From Amorphophallus konjac (taxonomy: Eukaryota; Streptophyta; Magnoliopsida; Alismatales; Araceae), in the NCBI GenBank assembly GCA_022559845.1, contig CM040126.1:224818641-224882640 (forward strand): 64,000 nucleotides of DNA. The letters are read 5' to 3'. Below the pieces are notes generated by a model, which worked only from the letters and a program-made list of their open reading frames with translations, was not told the DNA's origin and did no database searches. Of this stretch, positions 54,239 to 64,000 are shown one piece after another. Every line of letters starts with the position of its first letter. Positions within the stretch are counted from its first letter, which is position 1. Made by a program: the position numbers and the translations under genes.

Positions 54239-56651
54239 ATGGGGAAGAAGAAATCCAAAGAGGCGCCGGCGGATGCCCTCTCCGACGTTTTCAAATCCCT
54301 CTTCGCCGCCGACAACCCTTTCCGGCGGAAACCGGAGCCCCAGGCGCCACCCCCGCAGCCGCAGCATCAGCTAGGGTTAGGGTCTCCTTCCCGCAGCGTC
54401 GATGGCGGTGGCGGTGGGACCCGAATCGACGGGAGGAGCCACCAAGGCGACGGTGCGACCGGCGAGGTCGACCCGAAGAAGCGGAAGGAACCCAGCTCCC
54501 CCGTCGACTCGGCGGGGATGGTCCCTGACGTGGGCAAGAAGAAGAGGAAGAGCAAGGAGGCTGAGGAAGTGGCGGAGGCCCCCAGCAAGAGGAGGAAGAG
54601 GAAGAGGGGCGAACTCGAAGTGGAGTACGAGAAGAGGAAATTGGGTTATGCGGAGGATCGGAAGGAGGCTCCCGACGAGGGGGAGGAGGGGGGAAGAGGC
54701 GGTCTCGCCGTGGCCGTGGGGCAGAAGAGGAAAGAGATGGACGAAGGGAAGGAAATGGTGGTGGAGAAGGAGTCCTTCGACGACGAGAGCAAGCTCCTGA
54801 GGACGGTGTTCGTTGGGAACCTGCCGTTGAAGACGAAAAGGAAGGCGCTTTTGAAGGAGTTCAGGAGGTTCGGGGAGGTCGAGTCAATTAGGATACGATC
54901 TGTGCCCATCTTGGATGTAAGTTCTTCTGTCAGGTTGCCAACTTTTTATTTTCCCCAATTGCAATTTTTTTTTACAATATCTGGTTTTTTGATGGCAATG
55001 GATCTATTTTTCTCTATTCTGTTTATCAGAGCAAAGTTCCGAGGAAGGGGGCAATAATCAAGGGGAAATTGAATGATGCTGTTGACAGGTATGGCGTTTC
55101 TGCTCCTACATTGCAGCAGAATCTTCAGTTTATTGATTGTATTTTTTATTCAGTTTGTACTTTCGTGTGTCCATTATTCACTTTTACATTTTGCATTGTT
55201 CATTCCTTGTATATTAGGTTTTGCACGTTATGTTTGAATTAGAAGCTAGATTTTGATTGGATCATGGTGCTTAGGAGTCCTCGGAGATAAAAACAGGATA
55301 CTCTCTTCTAGTAAACTTTTGTTTGGCAGGTAAAAATTGTAGTGCATTGTTTATGATCCTCATGAGGGAAAACTGGCTCATTTTCCCACATTTCAGGGCA
55401 CTTACTGAATATAAATTAGAGGATTATGCCCTCTCCCTCTCACCAGATATCCAACCATCTGGGAAGAGGATGAGCAGGAATAGAAGCAATGAGAAGAATG
55501 AGGGGGCACTGCCAAAATCTACAATTTGCAGCAGTAAACTGGAATCGGCATTATAAATCAAATTACCTAATGCATGCCAATTAAAAAGTTACTTCTTGGG
55601 TCCAATAGTAGCCTAGAGTAAATCATCTAGACACTGCTTGATTACAGTTCTTAGTTTTACAGGTGACTATCTGTACAGCTCTATTCAATCGCGCGTAGAG
55701 ATGCCTAAGTGCCTGTGGTAACAACAGTAGTAGGCTCTGGTTAAAAAGATCTTTAACTCATTGGATTCCTTGTCCTCAATTTTATTTTCTTAATGTCTTG
55801 TTCATTGTGAGCTTTCAAAGCTATATCTATGTTTGCCTCGAGAACATGTGCCACGAATATGACCTTTTTTCTAGCATAAATTTCTCCCATTGTATTAACT
55901 AGTTGTGTTAAACTAATGGCCTAGTTTCCTTTTCCCAAGAAGATGTTTAGATGATCGAACTGCTGCTCATGGTTCTCCATTGTGTCTGCATATTGTATCC
56001 TGCTTGTCGTACATAAGTTAGTGTAAAAATTATCTGATTATTTGTCCTGAGTGCAGTGTCCATGCATACATTGTTTTTGAAGATGAGCAATCAGCACAGG
56101 CTGCCTTGAAACTCAACATGGAAAAGGTATGTCTATGACATCTGCGGCAGTATCAAAACTTGCATAATTACATTCTAGTATCCATGGAAGAGAAAATTTC
56201 ATTTTAGGTTGTCCCTTTCATTACCTGAATTGTATTTTTTTACTGGACACCTATTTATGATAAAAGGTTACCGATTGTTGCATGTAGGTTGGAGGAAATC
56301 ATATTCGTGTTGACATGGCATGCCCACCTTGTAAGAAACTTAAGGGAGAAACTCCTCTTTATAACATAAAGAGAACGGTTTTTGTGGGCAACCTGCCATT
56401 TGATGTGAAGGTATTCTGCTATTCCTATACGTTAGATAATAACAAAGTGCATTACTGAACTCCAGGATTGCATGAGAATAGCTATTGAGACACTAATATG
56501 TGCTCTTTTCCATATTAAACAGGATGAAGAACTTTACCAGCTGTTTTTCCAGGATAATCAAGTGGAATCTAATGTAGAAGCGATTAGGGTTGTTAGAGAT
56601 CCCGCTACAAGTTTGGGGAAGGGTATTGCCTTTGTCTTGTTCAAAACAAGG
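54239..56651 (+). CDS. RBM34: RBM34/Nop12-type nucleolar RNA-binding protein, exons 1-5 (3' end outside window or lost)
   Basis: Exons 54239-54916, 55030-55088, 56057-56126, 56288-56410 and 56523-56651 join in frame to 353 codons; all introns are GT-AG. The ATG at 54239 (context AATCGATGG) was chosen over upstream TTG codons because MGKKKSKEAPADALSDVF is the typical start. Residues 1-180 are low-complexity with several Lys/Arg clusters (KKRK, KKKRKSK, KRRKRKRG), probable nuclear/nucleolar signals. RRM1 (about 187-282) has RNP2 VFVGNL and RNP1-like AYIVFE. RRM2 (from ~297) has VFVGNL and KGIAFVLF but lacks its last strand, which must lie in a further exon. Family members act in large ribosomal subunit maturation (yeast Nop12). 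The family match is by motif and order; no downstream exon was found by eye. Confidence 0.85.
55089..56056 (+). other. Intron 2 of the RBM34-like gene
   Basis: 968 bp, GTATGG...GTGCAG, T-rich. Open frames inside (for example 55323-55556) are not exons: no domain, and the flanking exons already join in frame with RRM1 intact. Confidence 0.8.
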
Positions 56652-58048
56652 GTTAGTATTTTTGATCAGTTATTTTTCTTTTTCTGTTCAGCAATAATTT
56701 TTTTCTATCAAAGGTAATAATGTAGCTTTTAGGTTATTCTTTGCTGATACCCTATTTGCAAATACCGTGGCCTTTTCAGGTGTTCATGTAATTTAACTTT
56801 ACTGGAGAAGTGTTTTTAGCATGCTCAAGAATTATTATATTCTATAAGTGAATAAAATCAACTGCCTTGATATTGGTTGATATGTGCTTCTTTGTTGTTC
56901 TGGTCTTACCTTCTTGAGGCATGCTGCTTTTGATGGTTGGAAAATGTTTAATGTGATGAGTTGGGTTGCCATGTTTTCAGATTTTATTATAAACAACATT
57001 CATGAAAGTTGGGTGTGTTATTTTGTAATATAAAGTTATTTAAACTGGCATCTGTTGATATTTTACATTAGGTTGTTTTGTACCTTCAATTGCACTTTTT
57101 TGGTAGCAGGCTTTAGTGGTTGTTCATTTATTAGTTTGAAAATACATTGATCCTTGTATGAAAATTTTCATTACGTAGCTTTTATGGGAATCTGGGTGTT
57201 TGGCTTTTGATCCATGTATTTGTTTCATAGAGAAGAAATTCGAAAGAAATTCCATGAATGTATAACATTGTAAAATGCAGAACCTCATTTTCATGTTTCA
57301 GTATAGGTAAAACCTGGGCCATAGGATGACACTGGGAAGAAGTTCAGATAACACGAAGTACTCCACTTTAGTGACAAATGTTTAATGCTAGGTATTTGCT
57401 GGACATATTATCTTCAATATGTTCTTGTGATCCTTTTTTTCTGCTTGGTTTTGCAGCCTATCTTTCTAGGTTGATTTACAATTATAGCTTTCTTGAAAGT
57501 ATGCCTGGTGATGTTAGATCCCATGATAAGAGTTGTGGTTCTTGTTGCATAGCTGTTGGGCAGGAGTATTCTGTGTCTTCCACAAGATTGAGGTTTTCTG
57601 CCTTATGGCTAAGGCCAAGGAATCAGAATTCGAAACAGCATACTTTAAGGCATAGCATTTTCTAGGGTAAGGCCTCAAGCTTTATTTCTACCGTAGGATG
57701 TTGACCTGGCGTCTGTAATTATGGGCGCAATGTCCATGTGAGTTCTTAATATGTTTTCTGATCTCACACCAAAGCAGCCACCCTGTGAACTAGCTCTGCC
57801 AAGACTAGCATTGCCATTGCCAAAAGCAGCCATACAGTGCGCTGATCCAACTCAACGCACTCCAGCTGGCTGCCAATTGAGACAACCAGTCATGCTGCCT
57901 TTATCCACCATGTGCATCAAAATTTTTTTTTGAAAGTGACCATCTGCATCCTTTTGAACCAGCTAACCACTCCCTGATGCTTATGTGCAGAGAGGTGAGA
58001 AAGGAGAGAGGGAATGGAGGATAGGCCAGATGGCAGCTTTAAAAGACG
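56652..58048 (+). other. Start of intron 5, unique-looking sequence
   Basis: Begins GTTAGT after the RRM2 RNP1 motif. T-rich intronic composition. No RRM2 end, polyadenylation context or repeat recognised; two open frames (57378-57665 and 57751-57933) have no family resemblance. Confidence 0.6.
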
Positions 58049-58054
58049 AAGGAT

Positions 58055-58253
58055 CATGGAAGGCAGTACCGGTTTCGGCCGGGACCGAAACCGTTTCGGT
58101 TTCGGTTTCGGTTTTGGTTTCGGTCCGAAACCAATTAAAATATAATTTTTTTAAAAGACTACATTTGGTTTCGGCCGAAATCCGGGTATGGGTGTCGTTT
58201 CGTTTCGGTCCGAAACCGAAACGTTTCGGTTTCGGCCGAAACTGCCTTCCATG
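58055..58253. repeat. Foldback element (MITE-like) rich in GGTTTCGG words
   Basis: CATGGAAGGCAGT at 58055-58067 is the exact inverse of ACTGCCTTCCATG at 58241-58253. Inside, CGGTTTCGG/CCGAAACCG words lie on both arms around an A/T-rich centre, so the whole ~200 bp can fold. Short terminal inverted repeats suggest a non-autonomous DNA transposon; no convincing target duplication was found. Confidence 0.7.
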
Positions 58254-58429
58254 TGAAGGATGGGATGATACACAATCGGAGAGAGGATTTGAATGGTTTC
58301 TGGTATCGGAAAAGAACTAGTGGTACTCACTTAATCTCTAAACCTGATTACAGATCTGACCCCCGTGGTTTGCAGTCTGATGTTTTGATATTGAACTAAC
58401 CTAAAGCAGCCTAGCCATTTTGTATAAGT

Positions 58430-58594
58430 GGGAACAAATAGTAGCATTCTCGATGCGTACAAGGCCTTTGGTTAGTAACTGAAGGTCATGAGTTCGATTC
58501 TCACTAGGGGCACGGGACTGAACTGGAATCCCACGGGCCCGTGTGCTCCCCGTCGTAGGATCCCCGAGGTGGGTTTGACCTTTGAGCTCCCCTC
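58430..58594 (+). mobile_element. Possible tRNA-derived SINE
   Basis: GAGTTCGATTCTCAC at 58490-58504 resembles a Pol III B box (GGTTCGANTCC), with GGTCATGAGTTCGATT phrasing as in plant SINE heads. An A-box-like stretch may lie ~50 bp upstream. The 3' end is lost at the Copia-D LTR border. Confidence 0.38.
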
Positions 58595-59151
58595 TGTTAG
58601 GTGCGCAACTGGGATCTAGAGGGGGGGGTGAATAGATCCCCTTTTAAAATTATGCCCAAATAAAAATTCCCAAATTCAAACTGGACTGAAATCAATATTT
58701 CAGAATTCTTTTCACTGAACTCAACTGATGCACACAAATGAAGTTAATCCAAAACAGCAGCTAGCCTTAACAAACTGCTTACAGCAGTGAGGTGGACAGA
58801 ACATAATTCGAACTGCAGTACTAAAGGTGAATGACACTAGAGTCAAGAGATCTGAATTGAAACTATTTTCAGCAATAAACCAATCTAAACAATAAGAGCC
58901 CAGTCATCCACAAGGATACTGCTGTCAATTCTGTCAAGCAGAAAACAGTTGAACATGTAATGGTTCAGACAGAACCACTCTCGAACACTTAAAGGATTAT
59001 AACATAATTCAGCAGAAATCAACCTACGCACAAAGGATTATAACACTTGAAGGATTTCAGTAAAACATTCAGCTTGCTAAACAACCTGTGAAGGGGGGTA
59101 GAGGAAAAGGATCAAGCACACAATTCAAACCACGATGGACAGTGATTTTTA

Positions 59152-59209
59152 GGTGGTTCAGTCTCCACTCAGTAGACCTACATCCACCCCCCACTCAAAC
59201 CGAGTGAGG
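59152..59209 (-). other. Two-hairpin LTR RNA element, Copia-D copy
   Basis: Minus strand: hairpin 1 (59189-59209) CCTCACTC/GAGTGGGG with loop GGTTT and one G-T pair. Hairpin 2 (59152-59188) outer GGTGG/CCACC, internal loop ATGTA opposite GAA, inner GTCT/AGAC stem. Confidence 0.72.
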
Positions 59210-60065
59210 ATTCCCTTGTCCCAAGCAAGAATACAGACTCAGTCTGCAACAAACGCTGATTACACAGCTTAACCCGAGGGAGACAAATCCCTCAACCCCT
59301 GATTTCGCACCAAGCAAAATCAGTACCACTGCCATAGGCAGTGACCAGAGGAACCAATCCTCCCTTCCTCTGATACCTCAGAGGGAACCCCAGAGAACAA
59401 ATTCTCTCTTCTTCTGAAAGACTCGGAAGGAAACCCCGGAGAACCAATTCTCCCTTCCTCTGATACCTCAGAGGGAAACCCAACCCAGAACAGGGTATCG
59501 GAACTACAAGATAGAAATGAAAAAGAACAAAAGGAAAACACAACGGAAAGCAAAGGAAAATATAGCTCCAAGGGAGCAGGATGGCTTGGATCTGATCCAG
59601 AGGCCAATCTTCAAGCAGATCTTCAATGAACTCCGGCTACACTCAATCTCACGAGCTAGACTGCAACTTCTGAATTAGGCTCTCAATCTCTCTCACTTTC
59701 TCTTCTTCTTCTCTAAGATTTTCTCTCAATCTCTTCTTCAACCTACACTACCCAGAACTCCTTCAATGACCTACGCAGCTCTTCTCTTTTCAGCCTGTGC
59801 AGACCTTCACTTGCAACCCTTCGTAGCCCCCTTCCTTTTTCACGGCAGCAACACTCCCTCGAACGAAGGACGCTATTTATAGAACGAGAATTGGGATTTT
59901 CTGATTAATATTATCCTCAGATCTGAAATCCTATTGGTCCAGGTATTTCAGGGAATATTCATCTCCAGGAGACTTCTGGAAAGGTGCCAGGTGGTCTAGG
60001 ATCACGTGCCAATGATTGGCCTTCGAACATGAGTATGAAATTCGCGTGAAACTTTCGTGGCAGAC

Positions 60066-60418
60066 ACTAGTCACCCTTACCAGCTATTTGTCAGCCTTGT
60101 TAGCTATTTGTCACCCTTATCGGCTATTTGTCTGCCCTACATATCTATTTGTCACCCTTATCTGCATTCTCTTCTTTCGCTCGTTTCCTTCATTTGTCAG
60201 CCCTGTAAAGCTATTTGTCACCCTTGCTCGTCATTTGTTAGCCTTGTGAGCTATTTTTCACCCTTGTGCTCTTCATCTTTCACCCGTTTCTTTCACTTTG
60301 TCATTTGTCATCCTTGTTGATTATTTGTCTGCCCTGTGAGCCATTTGTCACCCTTATTGGTCATTTGTCTCCCTTGTTGATTATTTGTCTGCCCTGTGAG
60401 CTATTTGTCACCCTTGAT
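60066..60418 (-). repeat. U3 array with core TATTTGTCACCCTT in Copia-D LTR
   Basis: About 16 units alternate ATTTGTCACCCTT and ATTTGTCTGCCCTG with 18-30 bp spacing. They are placed ~190 bp upstream of the presumed TATA box on the minus strand. Confidence 0.85.
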
Positions 60419-60945
60419 ATGGAACAACGGCATGTCTCTTTTATATCTGATCAACAACAGCTTCAGGATCTTCATCTTTGAACACAATAGATCTTCAACC
60501 CCTTCTCTTTAGATGATCTTCATCGGGCTCAGTTTACTTCATAGCGTCGGCTCCACTTTAACACAGCGTCGACTCCTCTTCATGGCTTGTTGACTAATGC
60601 ACGCAGGCTGTCCTGCTTTGGTGTCGACTCCACCTTCATTTGGACATGTTTAGATGATCTTGAACTTGTTGTGCTTGAGAGTCTTCATGAGTCTTCTGCA
60701 AACTGTTAACCTCAGCCTGGCCAAACCGACTTGTGCTTCTCCAAGTCGATTTGTGTCTTCTTGTGACATTAGGAGCTTGGTTTTGCTGCTGTTGGGGATT
60801 TCTGAACTTGAATTCATCCTGTCAACCTTTTCTTTGAACAATTTCAGAGATATAAATGAAATATAAAGGTGACATCATCAAAATCATAAAAGACTCATAA
60901 ATGAGTCATAGTGTTTGACATCATCAAAACTCCAGGGACACAATA

Positions 60946-62316
60946 TTCTCCTATTTTTGATGATGGCAACACTGTGAGTCATTATATGATAATGTGAATA
61001 CACATCTCCAAAATTAATGACGACTCATCAAACTATTCTCCCCCTTTGACATCATCAAAATAGTTTGACATGAAATGTGGAATCTGGAGATGATTGAATC
61101 AAGGTAAGTTCTATAGTTGAGGCTCATCAAAACCAGAGTTATGATGGTGAATTGTAAGGATAGCTTTTGTAGAAACAACAAGTCGGTGGAAATTTTCAAG
61201 TCTAATACTAGTGGAAAACTTTCAACAAGCATGGAGAATGGAAAGAATTGATGCAGTCAAAGATTTTCAAGAAGAGTTCCAGTCTGATACTGATTTCATA
61301 AATCATAGAAGACTGATTTTCAGATTCTTCAATTATAAAGATCTTATGATTTGTTCCTTGTTTAACAGCATGGTTCAACCCTAATGACTTCTTAGTTTAA
61401 CAATGAAAATTTTGAAAATAGATCTGCATTCAAGTTTTAATAGGAATGAACCGGTTTTTCATATTAAAACCCTGTTTAACCTTCTTTTATTTTACTTATT
61501 CAGATGTAATGACTCCTTTGGGAGTTACCAAACTAGTATTGAAGTTAAACATTCATGATTTCCTGATTTGATTCCTAGGTTTCAGCAATTTTCTTTTAGC
61601 TACCATATTCTGAATTTTTTGTTTCTCAACAATTCTTTAAGAGCAATTAGGTTTAGCACACACTTTGTATCTAGAGGATATACGTTGTTTAGACGCCAGT
61701 ATCCCTAAGTACTCAGTATGACTGATTATCATGTCTCAATTTGAACAGAGGTAGCTTGTCACCTCATGACATACTTCAACTCATTTCTTTAATGAGTGAG
61801 ATATATTTCTCAGTGATCTGGCCATTGCTCTGTCTTGATTTTCATTAATCTTTGTGCAAAGTTAACAGTGGCACCTCATGACATAGTCCACTTATCTTCA
61901 TGGAAAGGGACTTGGTTTCTCAGTGGACCATTGTCATTGCTCTGACAATTTTAGCCCTTAGGAATTTCAGATTATCCTAATGTTTAAAGACAATACTCAA
62001 TCTAAGTATCTCAACCAAAGTTGCCAGGATTCTAGAATTTTCAGATTTCAGAAAATTATTCAGGGCACAACATGTAAAAGTTGGTTAAAGATCTATTAAA
62101 AATTGAACACATATATTTTCAAGACATTTATCTTTAAACTCAATGAATTCATTAAAATTTGAACCAGCTAATTACTTTGGATGATCATAAGCCTGTATAA
62201 TAGAAGATTCCTAATGTCAATTATTTTTAGATTTATGATCATGGTATCAGATTGGAATCATTTAGACCGGAATCCTCCTGAAGAGTATGGTGATTCGGGT
62301 GAAGTCCCGCGATCAA
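60946..62316 (-). other. Copia-D 3' interior, non-coding
   Basis: Adjacent to the LTR, and again near 61039-61049 (CTCCCCCTTTG, i.e. CAAAGGGGGAG on the minus strand), lie purine tracts of the Sirevirus multi-tract type. A/T-rich, no gag or pol. The element is cut by Copia-E and its remainder is outside the window. Confidence 0.6.
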
Positions 62317-62512
62317 TGACACCCAAGAGGGGGGTGAATTGGGTGATAACAAATTTTAAGAAAACTTTTGGCTTTTTACAAAATATGTGATAAACAATAA
62401 TTAGCAATTGAAAACTAATTAACCAATTCTCTCAATCTTTCCGTTCTCACACGACCATACAACGAAAACAATCAAACCACACAAATAACACACAATGCAT
62501 AACGGTTTTTAA

Positions 62513-62570
62513 GGTGGTTCGGATGCAACGACGGCAATCCTACGTCCACCCCTCACCAAACCCGGTGAGG
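62513..62570 (-). other. Two-hairpin LTR RNA element, Copia-E copy
   Basis: Minus strand: hairpin 1 (62551-62570) CCTCACC/GGTGAGG with loop GGGTTT. Hairpin 2 (62513-62550) outer GGTGG/CCACC, internal loop ACGTA opposite GAA, inner GGAT/ATCC stem. Confidence 0.72.
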
Positions 62571-63504
62571 CTTCACTCGGGGATAAATCTCCAAACGGAG
62601 ACAACGCTCCAAACACACACGCAGGACGACGCCTGCTCACACACACGGGGACGCGCCCCAATACACACACACACACGGAGACGAAGTCTCCAACACGATC
62701 CAACAAGCGGATCAACAAAACAAACACCCGCTACCACAAGTGCAGCACTCCACACACACAAACACAAGATCTAGATAAATTCACACACACACGTAGATCT
62801 AAGAAGACCTACGCACACACGAATAGAACACCACGACCACGGATCTAACTTGATCCACACACACACATATATCTTCAGATTACAAAGAACAAGACTTGAA
62901 ATTCAAAACACCAAGACGAATAGAGCAGAGTTTAGAAATCTCCTGGTTTGGTTTCCCCCTGAATGTATGATGTAGAACTTGGAACAATGCTTCCTGCTTC
63001 ACTTAAATGGCTTGGTTGATCTCCCTTGAATGCTTGCTTGCTTCTTCACTTCCTTGAAGGTTGCTAGCTTCAGATCTAACCTTGAGTGACCTTGAATAAC
63101 CTTGAATCACCTTGGGTTGATGGAGAGATTTAAGGATGCAGATTTCATCTCCCTTGAGGGCTTGCTTGCTTCTAAACTTGCTTGGAGATTGATGGCTTCA
63201 GATCTAACCTTGAATCCCTTGGAATGGATGAAGAATTCCAGCCCGAAGCACTGTTCACGAAGGTGCTACAGTACCCGTGAATCACCTCCTCTAGCTTCCC
63301 TTGATCTCTCTTGTTCCAATTGAAGCATTAGGGTTTCCAACCCTTCTTGTGTAGGTTTTATAACCTTTGAATGGTCCTTGGACATCCTCCAGACCAGATC
63401 CACGTTTTGTGGATGATTGGGTGTCATTAGGATTAAAGAAATACAAGGAGAATGGCTCTTCTCGAAGTGGAGAACAAAGTCAACTTTTGTTGGCTCGGGG
63501 CTGG

Positions 63505-63635
63505 CGGTCGACTTGTGGAAGCTGGCGGTCGACCGCTACTGAGAAATCATGTAGAAATTTGATCCCTGGAATTTCCGGTCGACCTTGGGCGGTCGACCGC
63601 TGCTGTCGGTCAACCTGGGGCGGTCGACCGCCAGT
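63505..63635 (-). repeat. GCGGTCGACCGC palindrome cluster in Copia-E LTR
   Basis: Three full GCGGTCGACCGC palindromes and three partial ones (GGTCGAC or GGTCAACC) in ~130 bp, ~150 bp upstream of the TATA-like box on the minus strand. Same GTCGAC centre and relative place as in TR-GAG, with different flanks. Confidence 0.85.
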
Positions 63636-64000
63636 TCTGCAGTATGAGACTTTTCGCGTTTGGCGATTCTGGTTGATCGGAATGACCTAGTCCTGCAAAG
63701 TTGAAGTGTTAGCCCAATGAAATACATCCAAATAACAATGACTTTAAGTAGATGTTTATTTCATACATTTGGGGGTTGGATTTCACTTGGTTTATGCATT
63801 AGAAACATCAAGACCATTTGAGCATGTTACCATGATTGGAATGAGAAACTAATGCATTTGAAGAGTGAGCTTGTAAATTATCAAACCAAGTTATCATTGT
63901 GAACCTCAAATATCATGAATGAAGTTTAGAAATGAGAGGTATATGGAATACCCATGGTGAGATTGATGACTATGACAAAGTAAGAATCTTACCAATGGTG

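Larger units (their letters stand above)
58595..60945 (-). repeat. Copia-D 3' LTR (Sirevirus-like, minus strand)
   Basis: Starts TGTTAGGTGCGC and carries GATCTAGAGGGGGGGTGAATAG near that end, the inverse of the Copia-A LTR end. It contains the two-hairpin element (59152-59209), a ~45-bp triple repeat of CCTCAGAGGGAACCC type (about 59350-59480), a TATA box near 59870-59880 and a U3 array (60066-60418). The right border is set by a weak purine tract (AGGAGAA on the minus strand) at 60946. 2351 bp. Confidence 0.75.
62317..64000 (-). repeat. Copia-E LTR, partial (Sirevirus-like, minus strand)
   Basis: Begins TGACACCCAAGAGG followed by GGGGTGAATTGGGTG, the usual G-rich end of this LTR group in reverse. 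The exact border is inferred. Carries the two-hairpin element at 62513-62570, a TATA-like TATAAAA near 63355-63364 (minus) and GTCGACC palindromes at 63505-63635. The other end and interior lie beyond the window. Confidence 0.65.

Noticed and set aside
53921..54367. 148-codon minus-strand frame overlapping the RBM34-like start
   Set aside because: It runs antisense over coding sequence of a well-supported exon and shows no recognisable domain.
57378..57933. Two open frames as possible missing exons of the RBM34-like gene
   Set aside because: Neither contains the expected end of RRM2, and no suitable splice acceptor followed by that motif was found.
58490..58504. tRNA gene
   Set aside because: Only a B-box-like word is present; no cloverleaf with acceptor and anticodon stems could be drawn, so it was kept only as a possible SINE head.
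62246..62256. TGGTATCAGAT, looking like a plus-strand primer binding site
   Set aside because: No LTR end directly precedes it and neighbouring elements are on the minus strand; probably chance.

Overview
This is nuclear DNA from a flowering plant, almost certainly an intergenic and intronic retrotransposon nest. The evidence is long LTR retrotransposons of Ty1/copia (Sirevirus-like) and Ty3/gypsy (chromovirus, Athila-like) type, tRNA-iMet primer sites, and one intron-containing host gene with GT-AG introns. The species cannot be told from the sequence. Nothing bacterial, organellar or CRISPR-like is present.

Layout. 1-29618: a Sirevirus-like element (Copia-A) whose 5' LTR is cut by the window start. 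Its decayed gag-pol lies at 1834-7276 and its 3' LTR at 27600-29618. Two later elements interrupt its 3' non-coding part. A gag-only minus-strand element (TR-GAG) lies at 8311-18159 with GAAAG target duplications. A gypsy-type non-coding derivative (LARD1) lies at 18597-27191 with TTTAA duplications. Copia-A itself sits in the reverse transcriptase of an old Athila-like element (29619-about 31195, minus). 31198-34006 is the integrase/chromodomain tail and 3' LTR of a chromovirus. 34007-51450 holds two head-on LARDs (LARD2 plus, LARD3 minus), truncated where they meet near 45930. LARD2's 3' LTR is split by a chromovirus derivative (Chromo-B, 37547-45251, CTTGG duplications). Chromo-B keeps gag and the integrase/chromodomain tail but has an unrecognised coding segment where protease-RT-RNase H should be. 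51456-53326 is the 3' end of a third copia element.

54239-56651 is the only host gene seen: the first five exons of an RBM34/Nop12-type RNA-binding protein (two RRMs). Its fifth intron runs off the window and holds a foldback element, a possible SINE and two nested Sirevirus-like LTRs (Copia-D, Copia-E).

How it fits together. None of the LARDs, TR-GAG or Chromo-B encodes a reverse transcriptase, so all must have been moved by proteins from autonomous relatives; Copia-A-like elements are natural helpers for TR-GAG. The most interesting signal is in non-coding LTR sequence. All six Sirevirus-like LTRs carry the same two-hairpin element, with an invariant outer stem and internal loop and an inner stem that changes by paired substitutions between families. 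Chromovirus LTRs carry a second covarying hairpin. Each family also has its own short-period repeat or palindrome cluster at a fixed place in the LTR.
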